This document shows, in pieces, positions 1-6,411 of a stretch of DNA of 28,589 nt (position 1 is its first letter; each line of letters begins with the position of its first letter). The DNA comes from an uncultured Prevotella sp. (GTDB lineage Bacteria > Bacteroidota > Bacteroidia > Bacteroidales > Bacteroidaceae). Under the pieces are notes generated by a model that saw only the letters and a program-made list of their open reading frames with translations, was not told where the DNA came from and did not search any database. The stretch lies in contig NZ_URNN01000024.1 in assembly GCF_900549175.1 (NCBI RefSeq), positions 1 to 28,589 of the forward strand, in the 5' to 3' direction. Made by a program: the position numbers and the translations under genes.

Positions 1-1099
1 AGTTCACCACGTCGTAATAAGCCAGAGTCTCTTCCGCTCCGGCCTCCTCCCGCTGTTTCTCAAAGTATTTAGGCCAGCCGCCGGCACGGTCGTGGAGAAA
101 TCCCATAAGGTCGCACAAGGCAGGATAGAACGGCGAGCAGAACGTCACCTTCGGGTTGAGTGCCGCCGTAACGATGGAGAGCGCACCACCCTGACTGCCT
201 CCCGTAACACCGACATTGCTGCCGTCCCATTCGGGCAGCGAACACAGAAAGTCGACGCAGCGCGAGCACCCCGCATAAACATCGCGGTAATAAAATGTCT
301 CCTTGCTGCTTATGCCGCGCCGGTTGTAGCCTTCGGTCTCGGCCTTATGCCCGGCGTATGCCGCATCGTCAAGTTCCGGATTGCAACCGTCGTGGATGTT
401 GATGTTCAGATAGATGAATCCCCGCTCACTGTAATAGGTGGTTGGAGATATCTTCGACGCCCCCGCACCGGGCGGGCAGAACAGCACCGGATGGCGCCGG
501 CCGTCGCGCGGCTTGGTGAGATACCCGTACATGTGACGACCGTTCGGTCCTACGTTCAGCTTCACGAGCGACACCTCAACGCTGTCGGTGGAATACCGCG
601 GCAACGGGGTTATCTCGGGAGCGATGTCGGTTTTGGCAGCCGTCTTCAGTGTCTTCTGCCAGAAGCGGTCGAAGTCATCGGGCATCACCGTATACGACTT
701 TATCCTGTCCGGACTGTAAGCCACCTTCACCATGTCCTTCACCGTCTTGTCATAGACGGTGAAGCGGAGGTTGCACGTGCGGAAGCCCGGTTGTGTGCGT
801 GTGCCCACAGGTATGACGGCACGGCCGTTGCGCAACGTAACGGAGTCGGTAGCCGCAGCCTTCATCATCTCGTCACCCACACTGTAGTATACGGTCACAC
901 CGTCTACGGGCACACCGCCCTTGTATGCCTCGATGTTCACCCGGGCCTGTTCGCCGGTGGTGTAGTTGCGGTCGGCATGGTCAGTGGTTATGATATACTC
1001 CAGATATGTGCGGCGCGGTTTTGAGAACTGCGCCATGACACTGACGGCAGTGCCGGCCATTACGAGAATGAGAATGATGGTTTTGATGCTACTCTTCAT
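1..1099 (-). CDS. Acetyl-xylan esterase / cephalosporin-C deacetylase family protein (CE7, AXE1), 3' end cut by window
   Basis: A secreted carbohydrate esterase that should remove acetyl groups from plant polysaccharides or their oligomers. My reverse-strand reading is open from the ATG at 1099 to the window edge (366 codons, no stop). It begins with a signal peptide (MKSSIKTIILILVMAGTAVS...MAQ), then a beta-rich N-terminal region to about residue 115. The AXE1 alpha/beta-hydrolase domain follows, with VLFCPPGAG near the oxyanion region, an RGISS segment and the nucleophile motif GGSQGG (Ser at about residue 302). The last visible residues, AYYDVVN, are typical of the family. The family's catalytic Asp and His would lie beyond the window. 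The start overlaps the upstream gene's stop as ATGA, so the two are translationally coupled. The family assignment is firm; the natural substrate is inferred. Confidence 0.88.
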   Translation of the reverse strand, partial: MKSSIKTIILILVMAGTAVSVMAQFSKPRRTYLEYIITTDHADRNYTTGEQARVNIEAYKGGVPVDGVTVYYSVGDEMMKAAATDSVTLRNGRAVIPVGTRTQPGFRTCNLRFTVYDKTVKDMVKVAYSPDRIKSYTVMPDDFDRFWQKTLKTAAKTDIAPEITPLPRYSTDSVEVSLVKLNVGPNGRHMYGYLTKPRDGRRHPVLFCPPGAGASKISPTTYYSERGFIYLNINIHDGCNPELDDAAYAGHKAETEGYNRRGISSKETFYYRDVYAGCSRCVDFLCSLPEWDGSNVGVTGGSQGGALSIVTAALNPKVTFCSPFYPALCDLMGFLHDRAGGWPKYFEKQREEAGAEETLAYYDVVN

Positions 1100-1818
1100 T
1101 GTTTTGTTTCGGTTGTGATTAATTCTTCGTGCATGCGGTTCATCTCGTCGGTCATCACGTCTATGTTATGACTTGTGCGGCACACCGCCATCACCAGCTC
1201 TTCAAAGCTCCCGATACGGGTGGTGTCTACCGGCTCATCGTGCAGAAGTGTAGTAACGACATCGAGCACGAGGCGGAACACCGTAGCCTGCCGCAGCATG
1301 GCTTCCGGCCGGCCGCCCGTCTTCAGCCCTTCGGCGTAGGCCGCCATCACCGTGCGCACCCCCATACCGATGGCGGCATCGCTGCCGGTCATGGTGTCCC
1401 CCGCTTGCGTCTTGTCTTCAGCGTGAGTTTCAAAATATGTCTGCAATGCCGGGTAATGGCCTTCGAGCATTGTCAGCAGGTTGCGGCAATATTCGGTCTT
1501 CATCGTCTCGAAGCACTCCTCCGTGCGGCACGCCTTTTTCACCAGTTGGAGCATGTCGGTGGCAGTGGGGTCGATGCCCTTCAGCAGTTCCGTCACTTCA
1601 TCGTATGTGTAGTTGAGGCACGATATCGGATAGAACAAAGTATCGTTAAAGGCCACTGAAACAGATTCGTAGTTTTCTGTCATCACTTCCTTTATCTTCT
1701 TGGGCTGCATCGTTTCAGCGGCCTTGTCATTGCTGTAGTCTGTCAGCCCGCAATAGAAACCGTCGAAAAAGCCCCTTATGAGAGCCGGCAGAATCTTCCT
1801 GTTGTTTATGTCCTGCAT
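1096..1818 (-). CDS. Hypothetical protein, translationally coupled to the acetyl esterase
   Basis: A 240-residue protein that I do not recognise. The open frame extends further upstream, to 2061, but that extension crosses the predicted promoter and a hairpin and is low-complexity. The ATG at 1818 (MQDINNRKILPALI) is therefore the better start. There is no signal peptide or transmembrane segment, and the composition is mostly helical and acidic with several cysteines (for example ACRTEECFETMKTEYC), so it is probably cytoplasmic. Its stop overlaps the esterase start (ATGA), which suggests coupled expression and perhaps a related role. A helical regulatory or adaptor protein is possible, but no motif supports a function. 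Confidence 0.7.
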   Translation of the reverse strand: MQDINNRKILPALIRGFFDGFYCGLTDYSNDKAAETMQPKKIKEVMTENYESVSVAFNDTLFYPISCLNYTYDEVTELLKGIDPTATDMLQLVKKACRTEECFETMKTEYCRNLLTMLEGHYPALQTYFETHAEDKTQAGDTMTGSDAAIGMGVRTVMAAYAEGLKTGGRPEAMLRQATVFRLVLDVVTTLLHDEPVDTTRIGSFEELVMAVCRTSHNIDVMTDEMNRMHEELITTETKQ

Positions 1819-1855
1819 TGTCTTGTACGTATTATTTATTATATATATAAAAAAA

Positions 1856-1890
1856 TTGCAACTGCGGTATGTTGCCATACGCAGTTGCAA
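1856..1890 (-). terminator. Terminator-like hairpin or operator in the leader of the hypothetical-esterase operon
   Basis: On the minus strand two arms of about 15 nt (TTGCAACTGCG-TATG and CATA-c-CGCAGTTGCAA, one bulged base) enclose a GCAA loop and are followed at once by seven Ts. This is the shape of an intrinsic terminator, placed about 38 nt before the start codon and after no gene on this strand. It could be an attenuator. Alternatively, because the arm overlaps the predicted -7 box, the dyad could be a repressor site. Confidence 0.55.
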
Positions 1891-1919
1891 ATATATGGAT
1901 TTATTCCCGTCCGTGCAAA
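1888..1919 (-). promoter_or_regulatory. Predicted Bacteroidetes promoter for the hypothetical-esterase operon
   Basis: The minus strand carries TTTG (1919-1916), a 20-nt spacer and TATATTTG (1895-1888). This fits the TTTG / 19-21 nt / TAnnTTTG consensus of the Bacteroidetes primary sigma factor. The -7 box overlaps the first bases of the hairpin at 1856-1890. Confidence 0.6.
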
Positions 1920-2036
1920 TTAAATCGAATGATTCCGCAAACGGGTTGAAACAATAAAAATCATTAACGGAAAACAACTTAAATATATTTTGTGAGTTAT
2001 TAACTGCAATAATAATACAAGACCGCTTAACTTCCG

Positions 2037-2044
2037 TAACTTTG
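2037..2044 (+). promoter_or_regulatory. Predicted -7 box for the superoxide dismutase gene
   Basis: TAACTTTG matches TAnnTTTG and lies 47 nt before the start codon. No clear -33 TTTG is seen at the usual distance. Confidence 0.5.
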
Positions 2045-2091
2045 CATGCGAAAAGTAACAACTTATATTCATCATCTAAACATTACTCATT

Positions 2092-2709
2092 ATGGAAAGA
2101 AAAGAAACAATGCCCGTAAACGGAAAATTTGAATTGGTAAAACTGCCGTACGACCCCAATGCACTTGAACCTGTCATCAGTTCGGAAACAATCGGCTATC
2201 ATCATGGCAAGCACCTGCAGACATATGTCAACAACCTCAACGCAGCCCTGCCCGGAAGCCGATACGAAGGCCTGTCGCTGGAAGAGATAGTGAAAACAGC
2301 CGACGGAGCGGTGTTCAACAACGCAGGCCAGATACTCAACCACAACATGTACTTCGAACAACTGTGTCCGCCGGGCGACACCGCCAAAGCTCCCGCATGC
2401 AAGCTGCTGAGCGCCATAGAAAACCAATTTGGCACGTTTGAAACATTCAAACAAGAGTTTACACAGAGAGGAACCACACTGTTCGGCTCAGGATGGGTAT
2501 GGCTGTCGGCCGACAACTCCAACAAGCTCATCATCACCCAGGAGACCAATGCCGGCAACCCGATCCGCCGCGGACTGCGCCCGCTGCTCACCTTCGACGT
2601 TTGGGAACATGCCTACTACCTCGACTTCCAAAACCGCCGCGCCGACCATCTGGCTGAGATGTGGAAAGTTATAGACTGGAAAGTGGTTGACAAGAGATTC
2701 GGATGCTGA
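2092..2709 (+). CDS. sodB: Superoxide dismutase, Fe/Mn family
   Basis: Cytoplasmic enzyme converting superoxide to oxygen and hydrogen peroxide. At 205 residues it is of normal family length. The four metal ligands can be placed by motif: His37 (YHHGKH), His84 (LNHNMYF), Asp169 and His173 (DVWEHAYYLD). The signature NRRADHLAEMWKVIDW is near the C terminus. Gln80 in FNNAGQILNH is the position usual for iron-type enzymes; Bacteroides homologues can use Fe or Mn, so metal use is left open. Start could be 2092 or the internal ATG at 2110 (MPVNGKFEL); the purine-rich GAAAGAAAAG before 2110 would serve as a ribosome site. It is divergent from the esterase operon and apparently monocistronic, followed by a large palindrome. 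Confidence 0.95.
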   Translation: MERKETMPVNGKFELVKLPYDPNALEPVISSETIGYHHGKHLQTYVNNLNAALPGSRYEGLSLEEIVKTADGAVFNNAGQILNHNMYFEQLCPPGDTAKAPACKLLSAIENQFGTFETFKQEFTQRGTTLFGSGWVWLSADNSNKLIITQETNAGNPIRRGLRPLLTFDVWEHAYYLDFQNRRADHLAEMWKVIDWKVVDKRFGC

Positions 2710-2750
2710 TTTTATTAAGAGGGTGTGTCACAATGGCTATATGATGCTTG

Positions 2751-2837
2751 GTAGGGACATATTCTTGTATTTGTCCGTCAAACAGTTATTGAATATCAAT
2801 ATTTTACAGACGGACAAATACAAGAATATGTCCCTAC
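2751..2837. repeat. 27-bp perfect inverted repeat, dispersed palindromic element (copy A)
   Basis: The arms at 2751-2777 (GTAGGGACATATTCTTGTAT...) and 2811-2837 are exact reverse complements over 27 nt, with a 33-nt AT-rich loop. A second copy lies at 17065-17156. It sits just after sodB and before the HIT gene, so the RNA hairpin could end or stabilise the sodB transcript. Short open frames over it are repeat artefacts. Confidence 0.85.
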
Positions 2838-2909
2838 AAGTTGCTTCCCATGATTTTACCCACATTCTCAATTCTCCATTATCAATTAAAAGAAATCCTG
2901 AATTATGCT

Positions 2910-2938
2910 TTTGTTCTCCGTAAAAAAGATTATCTTTG
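2910..2938 (+). promoter_or_regulatory. Predicted promoter for the HIT-family gene
   Basis: TATCTTTG (2931-2938) matches TAnnTTTG, with TTTG at 2910-2913 after a slightly short 17-nt spacer. Transcription would begin near 2944, which rules out the ATG at 2936 and favours 2981 as the start codon. Confidence 0.5.
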
Positions 2939-2980
2939 TATGGTGATAAGAAAACCATCAAACAAATCAGAAAAAAGCAT

Positions 2981-3406
2981 ATGAAAAGTGATCCGAAAGA
3001 ATGTCTCTATTGCCAGAACAATGAGACACTGAAAAGCCTTATGATTGAAGTGGCGAAGCTGAATGTTTCGCGTGTGTTCATATTCAAGGAGCAGACATAC
3101 AAAGGCCGTTGTCTCGTGGCATACAACGGTCATGTGGATGACCTGAACCTGTTGAGTGACGATGAGCGCAATGCCTTTATGGCCGATGTAGCCAAGGTGA
3201 CAAGAGCCATGCAGAAGGTGTTCACCCCCGCAAAAATCAACTATGGAGCCTACTCCGACACATTGGAGCACCTCCACTTCCACCTCATTCCGAAGTATGT
3301 GGACGGCCCCGATTTCGGTGGCGTGTTCCGTATGAACCCCAAAGAGGTGTATCTCACCGATCAGGAATACGCCGACATGGCAGAGGCACTGAAGAAAGAA
3401 CTGTGA
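2981..3406 (+). CDS. HIT (histidine triad) family protein
   Basis: Small cytoplasmic nucleotide hydrolase or transferase of the HIT superfamily, 141 residues. The diagnostic triad is EHLHFHLIPK (His97, His99, His101), where the central histidine forms the nucleotidyl intermediate. An N-terminal CLYC pair (Cys8, Cys11) resembles the CxxC at the start of many bacterial HIT proteins and may bind zinc. The open frame begins at 2936, but that start falls within about 8 nt of the predicted -7 box. ATG 2981 gives the normal family N terminus. It is convergent with ilvC; the space between them is one large palindromic repeat. The exact substrate (dinucleoside polyphosphate, AMP-amine or other) cannot be told from sequence. 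Confidence 0.9.
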   Translation: MKSDPKECLYCQNNETLKSLMIEVAKLNVSRVFIFKEQTYKGRCLVAYNGHVDDLNLLSDDERNAFMADVAKVTRAMQKVFTPAKINYGAYSDTLEHLHFHLIPKYVDGPDFGGVFRMNPKEVYLTDQEYADMAEALKKEL

Positions 3407-3418
3407 CTATTTATAGTC

Positions 3419-3553
3419 AAGAGTTCAGAGTGATGAGTGAAGAGGTATGATATGTCCTGCTAACAGACTGTACCCAAAGGTAATCATACCTCTTCACTCA
3501 TCACTCTGAACTCTTAACTAAAGAGCCTCATCACTCTGAACTCTTAACTTTTA
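3419..3553. repeat. Palindromic intergenic element, ilv-region family, copy 1
   Basis: The arms at 3419-3451 and 3483-3515 are exact reverse complements over 33 nt around a 31-nt loop. A partial extra right arm (TCACTCTGAACTCTTAACT) follows at 3530-3548, running up to the ilvC stop. The loop is nearly the same as in copy 2 (5641-5672), which shows common descent. Lying between convergent genes, it can act as a two-way terminator. Confidence 0.85.
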
Positions 3554-4600
3554 TTCCGCGCTGTTCTCCGGACGAAGCTGACGCACGGTCTCGGCTGCAC
3601 GCCACATCTCCATATTGCGCATGGCCTCAAGCTCCTTGTTGAGTCCGTCACGATAGTCGGCCTTAGAGTTGCTGTCGATGGAAATCTGAGCCTCATTGCC
3701 TGTCTTGACAGAATAATAGAGCCACTGCATCACAGGCTTGATGGCATCGCGGAACCGCGGAGCCCAGTCAAGAGCACCACGCTGTGCCGTTGTAGAGCAG
3801 TTGGCGTACATCCAGTCCATTCCCTTCTGTGCGAAGAGCGGCATCAGGCTCTGCGTAAGCTCCTCAACAGTCTCGTTGAAAGCTTCCGACGGAGAATGTC
3901 CGTTCTCACGAAGCACCTCATACTGAGCTTCAAGCAGTCCCTCTATGGCACCCATCAGCGAACCGCGCTCACCTGTAAGGTCGCTCGTTGCCTCACGCTG
4001 GAATGTGGTCTTGAAGAGATAGCCGGCACCGATACCGATACCGAAAGCTATTGTCTTCTCCTCGGCCTTGCCCGACGCATCCTGATAAACGGCATACGAG
4101 CAGTTGAGTCCGCGACCCTCGAGGAACATCGTGCGGAGCGATGTGCCCGAACCCTTGGGAGCAACAAGAATCACGTCAATGTCTGACGGAGGAACCACAC
4201 CTGTACGGTCGCTCCAGTTGATGGCAAAACCGTGTGAATAGTAGAGCGTCTTGCCGGGTGTGAGATGGGGCTTGATTGTGGGCCATACCTGTATCTGACC
4301 TGCATCGGAGAGCAGCATACATATAATCGTACCTTTTTCCGCAGCCTCCTCTATTGAGAACAGTGTCTTGCCGGGCACCCATCCGTCGGCCACAGCCTTC
4401 TCGTATGTCTTGCCCTGACGCTGACCTACAATGACGTTGAAACCGTTATCACGCAGGTTGCAAGCCTGACCGGGACCCTGAATACCATATCCGATAACGG
4501 CTATAGTCTCATTCTTCAACACTTCACGAGCTTTCTCCAACGAAAATTCTTTGTTGGTGACAACAGTCTCTATTACGCCACCAAAATTCATTTCTGCCAT
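3551..4600 (-). CDS. ilvC: Ketol-acid reductoisomerase (class I)
   Basis: Second common step of valine and isoleucine synthesis: Mg-dependent alkyl migration and NADPH reduction of acetolactate or acetohydroxybutyrate. It has 349 residues, as usual for the short class I enzyme. The N-terminal Rossmann motif is GYGIQGPGQA (37-46), followed by the cofactor loop VGQRQGKTYEKA and the catalytic His in YSHGFAI (His123). The metal ligands fit the family spacing: Asp207 and Glu211 in SDLTGERG, Glu243 and Glu247 in NETVEEL. The frame is open to 4639, but ATG 4600 follows AAAAGGAT at good distance and gives the normal N terminus. A promoter of its own lies at 4684-4714, although the thioesterase gene is only 122 nt upstream. 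Confidence 0.96.
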   Translation of the reverse strand: MAEMNFGGVIETVVTNKEFSLEKAREVLKNETIAVIGYGIQGPGQACNLRDNGFNVIVGQRQGKTYEKAVADGWVPGKTLFSIEEAAEKGTIICMLLSDAGQIQVWPTIKPHLTPGKTLYYSHGFAINWSDRTGVVPPSDIDVILVAPKGSGTSLRTMFLEGRGLNCSYAVYQDASGKAEEKTIAFGIGIGAGYLFKTTFQREATSDLTGERGSLMGAIEGLLEAQYEVLRENGHSPSEAFNETVEELTQSLMPLFAQKGMDWMYANCSTTAQRGALDWAPRFRDAIKPVMQWLYYSVKTGNEAQISIDSNSKADYRDGLNKELEAMRNMEMWRAAETVRQLRPENSAE

Positions 4601-4683
4601 AGTTATATATCCTTTTAAAATTTGTCCGGACAGCATCACACTGCCGGTTGTCGGTTAATTACTTTTGTCAATCAAATGAGTTG

Positions 4684-4714
4684 CAAAAGTATAAAATTAA
4701 AACGAAAAGACAAA
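4684..4714 (-). promoter_or_regulatory. Predicted promoter for ilvC
   Basis: On the minus strand TTTG (4714-4711), a 19-nt spacer and TACTTTTG (4691-4684) match the Bacteroidetes consensus exactly. It would give a leader of about 75 nt before the ATG at 4600. Confidence 0.65.
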
Positions 4715-4722
4715 ATTTGCTT

Positions 4723-5484
4723 TCACTTTTTTACAAAAATCATCCTACTTCTGCACACTTCGACATCTTTTGCGCCATTTTCCTCCGTTTTTGTTATGCG
4801 CACACAGTAGTCGCCGTCGGCCGTTTGCTCACGGAAGAAACTCAGTTTGTCGCCGCCATGGCTTTCCGCAACGTATGCTATTTCAAAGCGGCACAGACGA
4901 TTCTCCCTATACCACGACACGGGGAAAAGGTCGAGAACATGCTCTATATACTTAACCGAGTTGACATGCCCGTTGACATCCACATCATTGTAATATGTGT
5001 CTATCGTGCGCAGAAGTTCCGCACCGCCGCTCATTTTCACCCGCGAACTCTTTTCTATGGGGCACTCGCGTTCCGTCTCTATCCAGTTGGCAATGTCGCC
5101 GTCGTGTATCGCAAATATGTCTTGCGGCTGGCGTGTGTCCGTGTCTATCATGGCCCATACGCTGCGGCCGTAGCCGAATACGCGCCCGTCTTCCCCCACC
5201 ACACGGAAGTTGCGGTTGGTGAAATACTTCATCGCGCTTTCCACCCACGTCTCAACATAAAACTTGGTGTACTGCTCCGGCATCTCGATCATCTCGATGG
5301 CCAGCCGTGACAGCACCCATGTCTTGTGTATCGGATTGAGATAGGTCATTCCGAAACCACGGTCGGTGGAATGAAAGTCTGCCGCATTGAGCATGTGATT
5401 GCCCAAATGCCCCATAAAGAGCCTGTGCGAAAAGTCGCAGTGAAACGGCTCTGCCATAAATTTATATCGTCCTGTCTTGTCCAT
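4723..5484 (-). CDS. Acyl-ACP thioesterase (FatA-like, double hotdog)
   Basis: Cytoplasmic enzyme expected to hydrolyse acyl-ACP (or a related acyl thioester) to free acid. The 253-residue length fits the bacterial family with two hotdog folds. The catalytic segment is NDVDVNGHVNSVKYIEHVLD, with Asn171 and His173 in the DVNxHVN signature. The N-terminal hotdog includes HLGNHMLNAAD and the conserved helix that follows. In Bacteroidetes such a gene commonly sits between ilvN and ilvC, as here; it has been suggested that this links branched-chain keto acid and fatty acid supply, but the reason is not established. The 212-bp leader up to ilvN is almost all repeat DNA. Confidence 0.9.
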   Translation of the reverse strand: MDKTGRYKFMAEPFHCDFSHRLFMGHLGNHMLNAADFHSTDRGFGMTYLNPIHKTWVLSRLAIEMIEMPEQYTKFYVETWVESAMKYFTNRNFRVVGEDGRVFGYGRSVWAMIDTDTRQPQDIFAIHDGDIANWIETERECPIEKSSRVKMSGGAELLRTIDTYYNDVDVNGHVNSVKYIEHVLDLFPVSWYRENRLCRFEIAYVAESHGGDKLSFFREQTADGDYCVRITKTEENGAKDVEVCRSRMIFVKK

Positions 5485-5510
5485 AATCTTTTTTAGTTCA
5501 GATGTCAGAG

Positions 5511-5695
5511 TGATGAGTGAAGAGGTATGATTACCTTTTGTTGTTCAGAGCTTTTGTAGTTCAAGTGATGAGTGAAGAGGTATGATTACCTTTTGTTGTT
5601 CAAAGCTTTTGTAGTTCAAGTGATGAGTGAAGAGGTATGATATGTCCTGTTAATAAACTGCTCCCAAAAGTAATCATACCTCCTCACTCATCACT
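5511..5695. repeat. Palindromic intergenic element, copy 2, with 55-bp tandem duplication
   Basis: A unit beginning TGATGAGTGAAGAGGTATGA starts at 5511, 5566 and 5621, an exact 55-bp period; the first two units are nearly identical. The third forms a palindrome with the right arm at 5673-5695 (23 nt, one mismatch). Its loop matches the loop of copy 1. On the minus strand the loop/right-arm junction reads TACTTTTG (5672-5665), a TAnnTTTG box facing the thioesterase gene. Confidence 0.85.
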
Positions 5696-5696
5696 C

Positions 5697-6257
5697 TTAA
5701 CTAAAAAACTCTTCTCCCTTCACTTTCTTTTCCCTCTGCTCCAGATAATCCGTCACCTCCTCCTGCGTGCTGCGTGTCACGGCTATACGGCCTGAGCGGG
5801 TGTACTGAAGAACGCAGTTGAAATCATTCAGAACCTTATACAGACTCAGAATCTCTTCCGTGCGTCCGTTCTTCATCACAATCACGTATGTAGGGTTCAC
5901 CTCGGTGATGGTTGCCTCATGGCGGCGTATTGTCCGCGAAATCTCCGGATTGCCGAGCACCACATCGGTGGCGAGCTTATAAAGTCCCGTCTCGCGTATG
6001 AACAACTCGTCATCGGTATAATAAATGGCCTTCACCACGTCTATCTTCTTTTCAATCTGCCGCGTTATCTTCGTTATCTGGTCTTCGTCGCTCCATGCTG
6101 TGATGGTATATTTGTGTATACCATCAATGCTTGACGCAGACACGTTCAGGCTCTCTATATTCACCTGACGGCGTGTGAATACGGCAGTAATCTGATTGAG
6201 TATACCGGCAAGGTTCTCCGAGTAAACCAACAGTGTATATAATGTCTTTTCTTCCAT
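5697..6257 (-). CDS. ilvN: Acetolactate synthase small (regulatory) subunit
   Basis: Regulatory subunit that binds the large subunit IlvB and confers valine feedback control. It has 186 residues. The N-terminal ACT domain (about residues 3-75) includes TLLVYSENLAGILNQITAVF and the segment RRQVNIESLNVSAS. The C-terminal ALS_ss domain follows (about 80-170). The frame stays open to 6350, but the extra 31 codons lie wholly in repeat DNA; ATG 6257 (MEEKTLYTLLVYSENL) is the family start. The last serine codon and the stop also fall in the flanking repeat. ilvB and ilvD, usually directly upstream in this phylum, are absent here. Confidence 0.93.
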   Translation of the reverse strand: MEEKTLYTLLVYSENLAGILNQITAVFTRRQVNIESLNVSASSIDGIHKYTITAWSDEDQITKITRQIEKKIDVVKAIYYTDDELFIRETGLYKLATDVVLGNPEISRTIRRHEATITEVNPTYVIVMKNGRTEEILSLYKVLNDFNCVLQYTRSGRIAVTRSTQEEVTDYLEQREKKVKGEEFFS

Positions 6258-6268
6258 GCTTTTTTTTA

Positions 6269-6411
6269 AGTTATGAGTTATGAGCACTGAGTGCAGAGGT
6301 ATGATATGCTTTTGCCAATCGATGTAGCAAGAGTAATCATACCTCTGCACTCATAACTCTGCACTCTGACCTCAAAGAGCCTCTTCACTCATATCTCTGC
6401 ACTCTGACCTT
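6269..6411. repeat. Palindromic intergenic element, copy 3, overlapping a coding end
   Basis: Inner arms at 6288-6305 and 6336-6353 are exact reverse complements over 18 nt and contain the GAGGTATGAT / ATCATACCTC core shared with copies 1 and 2. Extra right-arm units (CTCTGCACTCTGACC) repeat at 6357-6371 and 6395-6409. The last unit lies inside the reading frame of the upstream membrane-protein gene. The element makes up nearly the whole leader of ilvN. Confidence 0.82.

Noticed and set aside
92..1024. 310-codon plus-strand open frame at the left edge
   Set aside because: The minus strand here encodes a clear CE7 esterase with signal peptide and nucleophile motif; the plus frame is its shadow.
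1819..2061. 81-codon N-terminal extension of the hypothetical protein
   Set aside because: It spans the predicted promoter and hairpin and is low-complexity, so the later ATG at 1818 is preferred.
2687..2961. Two short open frames on both strands after sodB
   Set aside because: Both read through the 27-bp inverted repeat, which explains why each contains the same RDIFLYLSV peptide.
4601..4722. Possible leucine/valine leader peptide or riboswitch before ilvC
   Set aside because: No short frame rich in branched-chain codons and no stable hairpin with a T run was found in the leader.
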